From Prorocentrum cordatum (taxonomy: Eukaryota; Sar; Dinophyceae; Prorocentrales; Prorocentraceae): DNA of 62,000 nt. A program made the translations under genes and the position numbers. This document shows positions 40,095-52,773 of this stretch, one piece after another; the stretch's first letter is position 1; each line of letters starts with the position of its first letter. The stretch spans positions 244,747 through 306,746 of the forward strand of contig CAUYUJ010009480.1 in assembly GCA_963575745.1 (NCBI GenBank), given 5' to 3'. Below the pieces are notes generated by a model that saw only the letters and a list, made by a program, of their open reading frames with translations, ran no database searches and had not been told where the DNA came from.

Positions 40095-41420
40095 CTGAGA
40101 TTCGACCTCGCCATCCCTGGGGGGGGGCTGCGATTTGAGAAACTGACGCCACGTTCGAGGGCTGTCGGGTGCCTGGCATAATGGGGGTCTTACGCGGACT
40201 CAGATTAAAGTTTAATCTTGGGATGGTGAGGTTGAATCATTAAACCTCACCATCCCTGGGGGGGGTCGATCCGTGAAACTGTCTCCACTTTAAATGGCTG
40301 ATTGCTGGCATACCTAGAAACATCATCTCGGTCCTTCCTTTCACCTTTGTTCGTCGTCACTCTCGTGCTGCTGCCATGTCCGGTTGCTGCTTCCCCGCAT
40401 AGGTTTTAGACTCCCTACCCGCCTTCTCCTCTCAGTCCTCGCCCCACTTTCCCCTCGACCAAGGGAGCCAACTAATCACCTCCACCAAGCCCGTGTACAT
40501 TGATCGGTGTCCTGCGGGCCGCGCACCTCGCGAGCCTCCCACATACTGCTCGCAGAACATATATAGCCCTCTTCCCACGATGCCACCCCCTATGATGTCT
40601 GCCCAGCTATTCTGGCCATGCGTTGCGCAAGGGTTGGGTACGTCGTCAGGGTAATTCTGAATAGAGCATCGTGGTCTCCAGCCGTCCTCCTCCTCTTCCC
40701 GCCTCCCCCTCCTCACCCCTCCTCGCTTCCCACTGCTTCCGACCTGCCTCATAACTACCTCGCCATGCCTGGGGGGCTTTGAAGGTGAAGCTGTCGCCAC
40801 TTTCGGCGGCTGCTGTGGGGGCCAATATACGTAGTGGGGTCCTACGGGGGTACATGCTCGACCTCACCATGCCTGGCGGCTGCGGAATGTAAGACTATCG
40901 CCACTTTCGTGGGCTGCTGGAGGGGTCAATATAGTAGGGTCCCACCGGGAATTCAGATTAGACCTCGCCCTCCCTGGGGGGGGGGGGCTACGAATTACGA
41001 AACTGGTGCCACTTGCAAGAGCTCCTGGGGGGTCCAGCATAGTGGGGTCCCGCGGGGGATGCAGATTAACTCGTCCTCGCCATCCCTGGGGGTGGGGGGG
41101 GGCGATGAGCTGCGAAACTGGCGCCGCTTTCGAAGGCTGCTTGGGGGGAACCGCGGAGTGACGCCCCGCCGGGGATTTGGAGCAGACCTCACCATGCCTG
41201 GGGGGCGGCGAGCTGAGAAGCGGTCGCCGCCTTCAAGGGCTGACGGGGGGTCCAGCGGAGCGGCGCCCCGCCGGGGATTTCGATTAGACTTCGCCTCGGA
41301 GGGCTGCGAACAACAGCACTGTCGGCACTTTCGACGGCCGCTTGGGGCCCAGCGGAGTGACGCCCCGTCGGGAATGCAGACAAGACCTCGCCATACCTGG
41401 GGGGCGGGCGAGCTGGGCCC
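40095..41420 (+). repeat. Decayed satellite, about 115-bp units
   Basis: Units carry ACCTCGCCATCCCTGGGGG, GAAACTGGCGCC, a TTTCGAAGGCTGC-type word and GGTCCAGC..GTGGGGTCCC. Roughly nine units, more diverged towards the left. Confidence 0.85.
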
Positions 41421-41446
41421 TTGTCCGCTTCCTGATGTAGTTACTC

Positions 41447-41648
41447 GGCGGCGAGCGAGGGGGGGAAGTGAGAAGGAGAAGGCCTTCTCAGAAGGCGGCT
41501 GGACTTCTCAGAAGCCTTCGCGCCTTCCGAGACGTCGTATGTGTCTTCGGGGAAGGCTTACAACACTTCTCAGAAGGCCAGGGGTCTTCCGAGCCTTCTG
41601 AGAAGGCACGATCCTTCTCACTTCCCCCCAGGCTTGCCGCCGAGTTAC
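41447..41648. mobile_element. Family J inverted-repeat element, copy 1
   Basis: TTACTCGGCGGCGAGCG and GGGGGGAAGTGAGAAGGA pair with TCCTTCTCACTTCCCCCC and TTGCCGCCGAGTTA. Inner CTTCTCAGAAGGC palindromes. TTA on both sides may be a target duplication. Confidence 0.88.
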
Positions 41649-41659
41649 GAGCAGCTCAT

Positions 41660-42290
41660 AATTCAGGGCGCTAGGGCGACACCGGGGCGGCATCACTAAT
41701 CATCAGCGAGCTCCTGGGGAAAATCGCTGACCTCCTTAGCCTACCTCCTTCGTTGTAACCCTTTCCCTCCGTCCCCAAAGCCCTGTTGCTGCCGCGTTGA
41801 CTTTTAGGCCCCCCTTTCGTTCCTTCTCTTACCCCTCCTTCCCGTCTCCTTCCTCTCCAAGCCTGGGGCCTCGCTCCACGTCCTTCTAGTGCTGCCCTGT
41901 GAGTCGTACAACGCGCACGATCATCCCACGTAGCTTGCACACGACGCGGCGGTTGGGCCGCACACAGTTGGGCCAAGTGCTCTGCGCACTTGTTATAAAG
42001 TTGGGAGGCTCGTCGCAGGGTGATGGATACATTGTTTAGCTGGATGGAGGAATGCCTTTTTCCAAACTGGAGTTCCTGTTTGAGGCTTCGTTAGGTCAAG
42101 ATTTAAGGGCCCGAAGGTTCAACGCGCGTAGCGCCGCACGGGTCCATGGCGGCTCTCTTGCAAAATGGAACTGTCGCTTGAGGCTTCCTCGCACTTCCTG
42201 ACAACAAGGGTAAGCTCGTGCAGCCGTGAAACGGATGAGGGGGGCGGTCTTTCGTCGAAAGGGGGATCTCACTGGACATCTCGCTGAACT
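41660..42290. other. Unassigned stretch in intron 2
   Basis: Single-copy-looking DNA with only short frames. No exon seen. Confidence 0.45.
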
Positions 42291-42475
42291 GTACCCCTCG
42301 GTCGGAAGAGGAAAGTGGAAACATGAAGTAGGAAGGCGTTGAAAACAGATTGGGTTCCGTCCGCCCCCTAGGGAGGACGGAAAAGGTGAAGCTACTCGAT
42401 CACTGAAGTAGGAAGGCGCTTAAAGCAGACTGGAATCTGGGAGTCCAATAATGCAGGCTTTCGACGGCCGATGGG
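42290..42475. repeat. GAAGTAGGAAGGCG repeat, copy 1
   Basis: CTCGGTCGGAAGAGG, AACATGAAGTAGGAAGGCG and AGCAGACTGGAATCTGGGA match 53480-53660. The GAAGTAGGAAGGCG block occurs twice within each copy. Confidence 0.75.
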
Positions 42476-42479
42476 TATG

Positions 42480-42910
42480 GTCATTGATTCTTCGCGCCCC
42501 GGAACACACATCAGACAGATGCAGAGCAGTTCCTGTTCAAAGTGGGGCCCTCGCAGAGATGGCAGGTCCAGCTGCGCCAGTCTCTTTCGAGGGGGGGGTC
42601 GCCTCGTGCAGCGAAAAAGGCGGACCGTGGAGGCGCATGAGGAGGGAACTGGGCACGGTAGGGTTATTGCAGCATCGCGGACTCTGGGTTTCTAATAAGC
42701 GTGGTCGTCGTCTCGTCGTCGCGCCGCGACGGGGGTCTGAGCGCCTTCGGCACGCGGTGGCTGCCCGCGACGGGGGTCGATGCGGGGCTGTCGGCGGGGG
42801 TAACGCCCCCCCGACGCTTATTAAGAAACTCGGAGTATGCATCTTTGGTCCACCCTGGTCCACAACCCCTTCTCCCCCTCCTCGTCCTCGTCCTCCTTCC
42901 TCCACTGCTC
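42480..42910. other. Unassigned intron 2 stretch
   Basis: Carries an inverted pair, TTATTGCAGCATCGCGGAC-like DNA to GACGCTTATTAAG, and GCGACGGGGGTC words repeated. No exon beyond exon 2. Confidence 0.35.
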
Positions 42911-42989
42911 CTCGCGCCAAAGGTCGCCCTGCTCGATGCGCTTGTCCAGGAGCTGGTACTCCATGATCTGCCGCTGTCGCCGGTCAAAA
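42911..42989 (-). CDS. Split gene exon 2 (RQRQ charged helix)
   Basis: The exon follows a CCCCTGGCAG acceptor and encodes one base plus 26 codons: FDRRQRQIMEYQLLDK, then RIEQGDLWRE. The phase matches exon 1 (AG+T) and it ends in phase 0, so LWRE joins DVRG of exon 3. The donor must be GA (GCGCGAG then GAGCAG). Moving the cut within the repeated GAG does not give a GT or GC donor with an AG acceptor. 23 of 26 codons end in G or C. It is a charged, probably helical segment. Confidence 0.82.
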
Positions 42990-42999
42990 CTGCCAGGGG

Positions 43000-44150
43000 C
43001 GGGAGGCTGGAAAGCTTCTACCACCACTATTTGCACCGTTTGTCCCCCACTTCCCCCTCTTCTTACTGCTCCTCCTCATCGTCCTCTCCTCCTGATCATC
43101 ACCCCTCCTCCTCCCCCTCCTCCTCCTCCTCCTCGTTTCGTTTCCGAGCAGCTTGGAACGTGCTCGTGCGAGGAGGGAGCACGGGAGCACGGCGGAGCGC
43201 AAGGAAAAGGACAGTTCGGATATAGAACCTCCTTAAGAGGAAGTCGGTGTTCTAGCAGCGCCCAAAGGCGCACGAGACCGAGAGAGACAAGAAGACGAAG
43301 GGGACGTATGGCTCAGGCCGGCCTCGTACGCTTCCAACGTCAATGGGCCTTCCAACCGACCGACCGGAGCGTCAGCGGGTGTGGCCTCTGGCCTTTTCTT
43401 GCTCGTTCGCGGGCGTCCTTGGCGCCCTTTCGATCAAGGTCGGTAATGGCATCGTTCGGCAGTTTGCTGTTAGTCGCCGTTATGACAGAACGGCATTTGT
43501 CCGAACGTTCCTCCATATGTGTCACCACTCTCACGCGAGAATGGCATAGCTGCATGCAGGCCAGACAATGAATAATATCAACAAGTCACGCGTGTGGCGC
43601 CTCACACCATGCACAGCAAAAGCATGGGTGGCAAACTTCTGCCTCGATCCACACACGCACGAACAATCATGCCATGATAATGTTCTGTTCACTTCGGCCA
43701 TTCGCCGGGTTTTGGCCCAGGTCCTCACACATCGTTAAACGCACGTTCACGCCTGGCGTCCTTCAGCGCCCGTCTGAAGCGTTTCGGACTGGAACGGACC
43801 ACTGGCGCCCGTTCACGAATGGATGTGCCTGCGTATCCTGAAAACGAGCAAGAATGTGCAGTAAGCAACTCCAAGTCATAACAAACAGCATACATCCAAG
43901 ACCTGCGGGCCCCAATGGTATGGGACAGCGCGACGCACAGCGCGCGCGGGGCCTTCAAACACACTCTGACCAAAAACCCAACTGGCATGCACAATATCAT
44001 GGTCGCAGGTGCGATGAAGCACTCGTGCTCAGCAGTGGACTCATGGGACGGGCAACGAGGGTCGCTCGCATCGGTTTTCAGAACTGATGGATACACCTGC
44101 ATCAAAGCCATGTGGCTTCTCTTATAAGCTCAGCAGTGTGCAACTGAGGC
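43000..44150. other. Unassigned intron 1 stretch
   Basis: CTC run near 43100-43135, then mixed-composition DNA. No exon with splice support. Confidence 0.45.
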
Positions 44151-44189
44151 CATGTACTCGCCTGGTACTGCTACAACTCCTACTACAAC

Positions 44190-44996
<807 letters not shown>

Positions 44997-44999
44997 CGC

Positions 45000-45630
45000 A
45001 CTGCGAAAAGTCTCTTGGTGGCCGTGGCCGTTTCCGGGAAGGGGGAATAGAGGGCCACCTCTCCGTCTCTGCCTAGAGCCTCATGGAAAGGCAAGGTGAA
45101 GGGAGATGCGGTAGAGGGTGGGCGCCGAGCGGCCCTTACGTTTGCCCAGGTTCTCCACGACGGAGAAGGGCTGGCCCAAGTAGTTACTGCGGGCCGCGAC
45201 GTTCAGACTCACGTGGAGTGGCTCTGGCACCCGAGGTGGCCGTGTCAGCATCGCGTTTCCGCGGCAGTCTGGAATACATCAAATGTGCCCCCATCAACGG
45301 ACATATGTCAAAAATCATGTGGCGCCGACGCGGCCACGTCGTAGAGCAGCCGGAGTACGCATTCGTTTAAGATCTCGTCTGTGTACTGGAATATGAACGC
45401 TGTCTCTCGGAAGTTCTCGGCGATCGCACGTTTGGGCCAAGTATCGATGCGATCTGCATTGGCCTATCCGGCGCGGTAGCCGCTTTGAATCGAAATGCCC
45501 AGCGCCCTTAAGCAGGGTCCATTGCGTCCAGGGTACCATCGAGGCCGTTATGGCGTTTGTTCGCTTTGAAGCCACTGATCCTGACTGCCACCCTCTGTCG
45601 GAGCTAACGATCCCGATCGTCAGACCGCGC
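45000..45630. other. Unassigned stretch
   Basis: Mixed-composition DNA; nothing recognised. Confidence 0.45.
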
Positions 45631-45634
45631 GGCT

Positions 45635-46872
45635 AGTGGCCCTCGTAGACCTCGTATCTCAGCTGGTTGCCCTCGTATCTGCAGCAAGCTGTGGCCCTAG
45701 CGGCTCAGCTTTCGGCCCCCGTAATTCAGCAGGTGCCCGTGGTAGTTCAGCTTTTGGTCTTCGTAGCCCTGCTTGTTGTTCTCGTAGCTCGCCTCGTGGC
45801 CCTCGCACCTCAGACCGTGGCCTTCGTAGGTCTGCCAGTGGCTCTCGTTGCTCAGATTGTGACCCTCGTATCACCGCTGGTCCTAATCGTAGCTCTGCTT
45901 GTGGCCGCCGTAGCGCAGCTTGCGGCCCTCGCAGGAGAGTTTGTGGCTCTTGTAGCTGTGCTGGTGGCTCCTGGAGCTCTGCCTGTGGCCGTCGTAGATC
46001 AGCCCGTGGCCCTCGCAGCTCCGCTAGAGGCGCTCGTAGCTCAGCTGGTGGCCGTCGGGGATATGCGTGCTGCCCCAGGAGCCCAGGTTGTGGCCCTCGT
46101 AGAACTGCATGTGGTCCTCGTAGATCACCCGGTGTCCCTCGTAGCTCAGCGTGTGTCTCTCGTAGCTCTGCTTGTGGCTCTCGGAGCTCAGCTTGTGGCC
46201 CTCCCCTGAGCTCGGCTCGTTGCCCCCGTAGATCAGCAGGATGCCCGCGTAGCTCTGGCGGTGGGTCTCCTAGCTCAGCAAGTGTCCCTGGTAGTTGTGC
46301 CGTTTGTTCTTGCAGCTTGCAACCGTCGTGGCTCAGCCGGTCGCCCTCGTAACCAGCTGGTGGATCTAGTGGCTCAGTCTGTGGCTCTCGTAGCTCTGCC
46401 GGTGCTTCTCGTTACTCTGCAGGTTGCCCTGGTAGCTGTGCCAGTGGCTCTAGCAGGTCTGCGCGTAGCCCTTGTAGCTCAGCTTGTGGTCCTCGCAACA
46501 CAGTTGGATGCTTGCGTAGTTCCGCTAGTGGCCCTCATAGCCTTGCTTGTGGCTCTCGGAGTTCGGCTTGTGCTCCGCGTCACGCCGCTGAGGGCTCTCG
46601 TAACTCGAATGGTGGCCCTCGGAGCTCTGCTTGCTGCCGTTGAGGCTCAAATGTGGCCCTCGCACATCAATTCGTGGTCCTCGTAGATCCGCCGGTGGCC
46701 CTCGTAGCTCAGCTGGTGGGTCTCGTAAGCTCTGCCTGTGGCCCTACTGGTGGCTCCCGCAGGTCTGCAGGTGGCCTTCGTGGTTCAGATAACGGCCCTC
46801 GCAGCCCAGCCGGTGGCACTCGTAGCTCAGGTGGTGGCCCTCGTTGCCCTGCTGGTACCTCTCGCAGCTAAC
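45635..46872 (+). repeat. GTGGCCCTCGTAGCTCAGC minisatellite, about 24-27 bp units
   Basis: About fifty diverged units. Because most units are a multiple of three, several frames stay open (Val/Ala-rich and Ser/Arg/Gly-rich). I treat these as repeat products, not genes. Confidence 0.9.
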
Positions 46873-46899
46873 CAGTGGCGTTCCGCCTCTTTCTCCTCC

Positions 46900-46978
46900 T
46901 CCTCCTGCTCCTCCTCCTTCTCCTCCTCCTCCTGCATCATCATCGTCATCGTGATCGTCATCGTCATAATCCTCATCC

Positions 46979-47029
<51 letters not shown>

Positions 47030-47168
47030 CCATCACCACCACCATCATCATCATCATCATCATCATCATCACCATCACCACCACCATCATCATCATCATC
47101 AACATCAGCATCATCATCAGCATCATCATCATCATTAGCATCAACAGCAGCATCATCATCGCCATCGG

Positions 47169-47204
<36 letters not shown>

Positions 47205-47206
47205 TC

Positions 47207-47246
<40 letters not shown>

Positions 47247-47251
47247 GATCG

Positions 47252-47286
<35 letters not shown>

Positions 47287-47600
47287 TGCATCATCATCGT
47301 CAGCATCAGCATTATCAACCCCTCATCATCATAAGATTCATCCGCAGCATCATCCTCATCAGTATCCTCGTCCTCATGATCATGATCATGGTCATGATGG
47401 TAATCAGCATCATCATCAGCAGCATCAGCATGATCACCATAATCAACATCAGCATCACCACCATCAGCATCATCATAATCATCATACTCATCAGCATAAT
47501 CATCAGCAGCAGCATTATCGGTACCATCAACTTCATCATCAGCAGCAGCAGCAGCATCAACATCAGCATCATCATCATCATCCTCATCCTCATCATCCTC
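46900..47600 (+). repeat. (CAT)n array, about 700 bp
   Basis: CAT units, with AGCATC and GGTAAT variants in the right half. Confidence 0.97.
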
Positions 47601-47604
47601 GCCA

Positions 47605-48110
47605 TTCCCCCGCCCGGAAGTAGCCCTCGCCGTGTCGAGCCCGAGCAGCTGTGTGTTCCACGACAGGCCCCCCTCGGGGCTGCAGCAGGCGGCCAAGGAC
47701 CACGAGGAACCCGCGGGCGCACGCTCTCGACGCCGGTGCTGCTCGCAGGGGCGAGGCAGAAGACCAGGGCTGTGGGCTCCCCTTCGGGGCCCTCGGGGCC
47801 TGGCCAAAAAATCTGCGCGTTCCCTCGGGGGGCGGCCACGGCATTCCCCGTGTGATGTCAATCGTTCGGACTTTCGGCCAGCGTCCATGCGCGAGGGCCC
47901 AGCAAAGTGTCGGTGGCGCTGGTGTCGTGGGTTCCGAGGGCGTTGCTGGCACCTCGCACTGCCTCTCTCAGAGCCAATCCGTGCACCCCCTTCCGTGCTG
48001 CGATTCCGTAGGCTCGCGACGAGGAAATCTCTGCTGTCTGAGCAGGATACGGTCGTGGGCCCTGCGGCGGTTGCCCATGCGGTTGCGCTTGTCGCTGATG
48101 TTCCTGCTCC
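47605..48110. other. Unassigned stretch
   Basis: GC-rich DNA between arrays; no exon recognised. Confidence 0.4.
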
Positions 48111-48345
48111 TGGTCCTGCTCCTGCCCCTGCTCCTGCTGCTGCTGCTGCTGCTGCCACCTCCTCCTCCTCCTCCTCCTCCTCCTCCTCCTCCTCCTCCTC
48201 CTCCTCCTCCCTCCCCCTCCTCCTCCTCCTCCTCCTCCTCCTCCTCCTCCTCCTCCTCCTCCTCCTCCTCCTCCTCCTCCTCGTCCTTCTCCTCCTCCTC
48301 CTCCTCCTCCTCCTCCTCCTCCTCCTCCGCCTCATCCTCCTCCAA
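48110..48345 (+). repeat. (CTG)n then (CTC)n array
   Basis: CCTGCTCCTG and CTGCTG units pass into about 180 bp of CTC. Confidence 0.95.
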
Positions 48346-48504
48346 TTCCCTCCGAGACCGCGCGAGAGTTCGTGACATCCGCGGAGGTTCAACGGCCTCT
48401 CGGTGCGAGCCGGGCAGGCCTTGTGTCGATCGAGGGCGGAAATCGGGGGGGGAGCCCTGGGGGCCCACGTGCTCCTCCGCGCCCTCTGCGCGGCCCGGAT
48501 GCCC

Positions 48505-48640
48505 TGGCGAGGCGAGGCGCGCCAGGGGCGGCGCCGGAGGCGCCGCCAGGGGGGGCCCAGCGCGGATCCAAGAAATCCGCGCGGAGCGCCAAAAGTTTAT
48601 GTGTACGGCGTTGTTTCTTCGATAGTTCTCTCGGAGAAAA
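48505..48640. mobile_element. Family E right arm only
   Basis: GCGCCGGAGGCGCCGCC, then GATCCAAGAAATCCGCGCGG, AGCGCCAAAAGTTTATG. The left arm is missing. Confidence 0.75.
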
Positions 48641-50550
48641 AATGCACGCGTCCGAGAGCGATGCCAAGACGGGGGAGCGAGTGGGAGGGGGCGCGGGCTC
48701 CGCGGCTCTCGTCGCGCCGAGGGCGGCTCCACAGCCGTCGGCCACGGACAGGGCGGGGGCCGGGAGAGCGAGAGCTCGTGAAGGTTCGGGCCGCCGCCGC
48801 CTCTGCGAGGCTGGGATGCATCCATGTCCAGCGCCGGGAGAAACGATGCCCCGGGACCGCAGGCGGCGGCGATGGCTATGCAGTTCACCCGTGTAAAAAC
48901 GCATGCGCGGTAAGGATGCAAGGGCCTTGGAAGGCCACGTCGAGGCTTTGGGGCTGGGGCGCGGGCCAGGGAAAGCGGCCAAGGATGGGCCGAGGAGGCA
49001 AGGATGCAAGGGTAACCTTGGGAAGGTTGCCCATCCTTACTTTGCGGGTTGACTGTGTGTTCGCCCCCAGGGTGCCCTAAGATATCCATATCCGCCGCGT
49101 GCCGAGGTCCCCGAAGATCGAACCCCCCCATGCGGTGGTCATGGACCCCCCCCTCGAACCCTCGGTATCTGAGTTAATGCCCCCATCGTGTCGCGGGGAC
49201 AAGGTGCCAAGCTGCTGGCGGCAGGTTGCTGGAGATGCGTGATGAACTGCGAGCGCTGCCTCCTCTGAAGCGAAGGCCTCGACACTCAAGTGGGGAGATC
49301 GGATCTTAGAGAGAAAACTCAACCAGACGCACTGGCACCGTTGATATGTGTGATCCTAGGCGCGTCACGGCCTACAGACACTGGGCGTCTTGATGCGCGG
49401 GCATGCTTCCGTCACGCCTTTGCTTCTCCGAGCTGCGTGGGGCCTTCGCTACCGTGCAAGCGAGGGTCAAGAAGATGGCAACGCCTTTCGAGCTCCCCCA
49501 AGGGCTCAGCTCTGAGTTTGCAGCCGTCGTGGAGGGCAGGGATCCGCCCCGATTCAGACACCCAGTCTTCCCCCATCTTTCCCCCCATCTTTCCCTTCTC
49601 AGGGTCCTGTCAAAAGGGAACATGGGCAAGCCACGACACTTGCGCACCCAAGGCAACCGCAGCGATGCGTCGAATCATGATGAAATCTGTGCTTCCCCAC
49701 GCTGGACCTGATCAAATCCTGATTTGCAATGTCCTGGTTTTCGGGGACCTGACTTCATCTCACCATTTCTCTTCTGGCTTCTCCTCCTCATCCCCGTTGT
49801 TCTCATCATAATCCTCCTGCTCATGCTCTCCCCGCTTCTCAGCGGGGCATGTGTCCGGCAAGTCTGCCAACGGCTCCTCCTTGTGAAGCCACTGCGGTAC
49901 ACACCAGGCGGTCTATGATGCCCAGAAATGACAGCATGCTGAAAAAATATAGCCTGCCTTGGCCAAGTGCAGGCAGCATGGATGGAGCCAAGGGAAGCAA
50001 GGCACGAACAGAACTGCTCTGATACGCGCTCGTGGAGCGCCCCCAAAGAGCGCGCAGTACAATCGGCGCACTGCCTGCCCTCGATGTCGAAGATTATTCG
50101 GCTCGAGCCTCAAGCCTTTTTCTGGCAGCTGCCCACCCGAAAACCACGAGCCTGCAGCACCACGTGCCATCCTCGGCCAGCCGCCTGGAACGAGCGGCCG
50201 CGCGCCTCCCAACGCCCCTCGAGGGGGACCACTTAGGGGAGCAAAGACAGCATCAATGACGCCGCCGTGGGCAATCCATCGGGGTGTCACTGTTGAAGAA
50301 ACGCCCAGTCTTCGAACGAGAGCAAAGGAGCAACACGCGGATGGGCGGGCTCCCAACGCCAGCGTGCCATTGATGCGGCCGGGAACTTTTGCTTCGCGCG
50401 CTGCCGCGGCGGCCCCGGCGACACGCTGTGCCCTGCAGGCGTACATAGCGCGTCGCTCCGCTCCGTGGGGTGGGAGGCTCGAGAAGAACTCGGGGAATCG
50501 TCGCGCAGGGACCGGGATTTGGACACGCGTCAGGTTCGTGCCGTGCCGAC
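48640..50550. other. Unassigned stretch in intron 1
   Basis: Begins with a family H end (TGCACGCGTCCGAGAGCGATG at about 48641). CAAGGATGCAAGGGTAAC-type words follow near 49000. No supported exon. Confidence 0.4.
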
Positions 50551-50552
50551 TC

Positions 50553-50680
50553 CGGCGCTGGTCTCCGACACCCGTGGGGATCGTTCCGCCTGGAACGATC
50601 GGCCGTTTCCGAGGCGTTGGTCTCGGACACCCGTGGGGATCGTTCCGCCTGGAACGATCGGCCGTTTCCGAGACGTCCAA
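50553..50680 (+). repeat. Tandem hairpin repeat, two 61-bp units
   Basis: Each unit has GACACCCGTGGGGATCG and a hairpin GATCGTTCC-GCCT-GGAACGATC, then GGCCGTTTCCGAG. Confidence 0.9.
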
Positions 50681-50897
50681 AATCGCTTCGCGTCAAACGA
50701 TTCTGGGTCGCCCGTGGCGTTCAGAGTTGACCGCCGCTGGCGGGGTCGCCGCCGGTCGACACGACACGAACCTACCGCAGCGCGTCGCGCCGAAGCGTGG
50801 TGGGCCAAAACTGGCGGAGCGACGCACTATCCAACAGTTCCCCACCGTAGCACACTAATGGATTCTCAACGGCAGCATGTCAGTGGTACTCTCTTTC

Positions 50898-51052
50898 TTG
50901 GCGGCGCGCGCAAGGAGGTAGGGGGAGGGGGAGGGTTTCTTAGAAGGAGGCTGCTTCTTTGGAAGGCACCGGCCCTACATCTGTGGACAAGGCCCGCGCC
51001 TTCTGAGAAGCAGGGTGCTTTCAAGAAGCCTTCCCCCTCCCCCCGAGCAGGA
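50898..51052. mobile_element. Family I element, copy 3
   Basis: Starts TTGGCGGCGCGCGCAAGG; TTTCTTAGAAGG, CTTCTTTGGAAGG, CATCTGTGGACAAGGCCCG, CTTCTGAGAAGCAGGG. Lies just before the lower-GC island. Confidence 0.8.
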
Positions 51053-51134
51053 GTGGCTCAAGCGGCTCAAGGCAAGCCCAAGCAAGGCCCCTTTCTCGTG
51101 TCAGTGAGGCCGCGCCCTGACATGTCGCGATGGC

Positions 51135-51959
51135 GTGCAGCAGTCAATCGGTCAAATGCAATGGGCGATACACGACGTCAACGTATCGCAGCAGATTATG
51201 AGTTCGAGCATCATGGGTTTTCAAGCACGCCTTGAAACACTATTTCACAAAACCGATGAGATGAGAGACAAGCAGACGGTGGATCCGGCGACATACTTAT
51301 CACAACTGACGAGGGCTCGCAGTCCAAGCCCGGAGTCCAAGAACACGGCATCCGAAATTTAATCTCAAGCAAATGTGCGGTAGAACAGATTGGAAACGAT
51401 ATTGGTAACATCTCACCCGCCAATGGTGCCAGCCATTGATGATGTGTTGAACGAGCTATTATCCCGCACAGCAGCAAATATGACCAGAAACGGAGATCGT
51501 TCCCTCTGTGAGGCCAACTGCGAGCCCCTGGTGGAAAACAATTCTGGATCAGAAGACCGTGATCAGTCTGACATTGGTGATGCAATCAAATGGAACGGAA
51601 AATGGGAAGTTCTTGTGCATAGAAATGTGCTCGTACATCGTGCGACGCGCACGTTGGCCACGAAGTGCTCGGAGGTCGCAGAAATCGTCGAGTCCCCGGG
51701 AAAGCGGTATTACGCAAAGGACCTGGACGCAAACACGTATGATTATTTGACAGCTTGAGAACGCATCCTGCGGTTATGCCCCCGTGCACCGACTACGAGT
51801 CTTACTAGAGGAGAGTTCGAGAAGGAGTACGGCGATTTGCGCCGATCTGGCATGTGGCGAATAATCTGCAGCCGGCTTCATGGTGGTACTGGTGATCCCC
51901 TGAGCAAATCCGAAACACTTCTGAGGATAATGCAAGCGGCTTCTGTCTCAACTCCGACG
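51135..51959 (+). pseudogene. Decayed reading frame of unknown family in a lower-GC island
   Basis: One frame stays largely open for about 275 codons: QSIGQMQWAIHDVNVS, QARLETLFHKTDEMRD, then VPAIDDVLNELLSR, VLVHRATRTLATKCSE, and after a stop GEFEKEYGDLRRSGMW. In-frame stops are TAA near 51360, TAG near 51379, TGA near 51756 and TAA near 51957. The A/T-richer third positions differ sharply from the GC-rich exons of this window, suggesting another origin. I do not recognise the family. It could be a relic of a mobile element or transferred DNA, or introns could be mistaken for stops. Confidence 0.4.
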
Positions 51960-52183
51960 TAAGCAGTGTACTGGTGTTGAAGAATTGCGTGAGGCACTCG
52001 CTGCCCCGGGAGTTTGTTTCAGATATGTGTTCGGAAAACAGTGTTACGAGGTGGCCACTGCTCGTGCTCAGAACAGCGCCGAGGAATACTCAAGGACTCG
52101 CTGTTCCAGGCTCCGGACAAGGCGTTCCAAAACGACACTTTCCTCTGAGAGACTACGGCCTCACCGCGCAGGCCGCTAAGTCG

Positions 52184-52292
52184 GCCCGTCCCCCCCTAGG
52201 GACGATTCGCACGTCTACCTCCTCCTCCTCCTCCTCCTCCTCCTCCTCCTCCTCCTCCTCCTCCTCCTCCTCCTCCTCCTCCTCCCCCTCTC
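52184..52292 (+). repeat. (CTC)n microsatellite after a family A-like end
   Basis: GTCGGCCCGTCCCCCCCTAG at 52184 resembles a family A end, followed by about 75 bp of CTC. Confidence 0.8.
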
Positions 52293-52699
52293 CCCACCCC
52301 CTCTTCTGATACGCAATAAAAGGACCCTCAACCCTTTTGGGAGGGGAGGGGACCTAAGTCAGGAGGGGGCCAGAAAAATCAGGGACAGGGGATCTTCTCC
52401 GAAGATGTATCATGCCAAACCGCCCGCACCCCTGGTGCGGAGACGGGGACCCAAGATGGGGACCACGTCGCCATCGTGCAGTTAGGGGTCGGGGCCCTTT
52501 TGCTCTCGATGATCTGCGCGTGGCCGGATGGGCGGACCAGTGCCCGTCCTCCCCCTCCGCGGGGCCCGCGGCGCCCTTCCCGAGGGGAGAGGCCGGCGGC
52601 ACCGGGGCTGGCCGCGGGGGCCGCAGGGCGGGGGGCGCACGCGCGGAGCACCGTGGCGGCACGCGCGGGGCGGGAGAGCAGCGCGCCGCGCGCGCGCGC

Positions 52700-52773
52700 C
52701 TGAAGTTCTCCCGGTTGTAGTCGAAGAGTCCCAGCAGCAGGGAGGAGGCCTGCTCGAACATCGACAGCGCCAT
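52700..52773 (-). CDS. Split gene exon 1 (FDYNRENF exon)
   Basis: The exon encodes 24 codons plus AG, starting at an ATG (52773) and reading MALSMFEQASS, then LLLGLFDYNRENF. All but one codon end in G or C. It ends at AACTTCAG with a GC donor (52699-52698). Its last two bases join the first T of exon 2 to give Ser, producing NFSFDRRQR. The ATG could be the true start. An AG two bases upstream of the C before the ATG (52776-52775) could instead make this an internal exon, so earlier exons are not excluded. The segment is hydrophobic and could lie along a membrane. Confidence 0.8.

Noticed and set aside
49913-50680. 255-codon minus-strand frame
   Set aside because: Includes the tandem hairpin repeat and shows no motif or consistent codon use.
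51050-51080. TGGCTCAAG as a trace of the dinoflagellate spliced leader
   Set aside because: Only nine bases match and the rest of the leader is absent.
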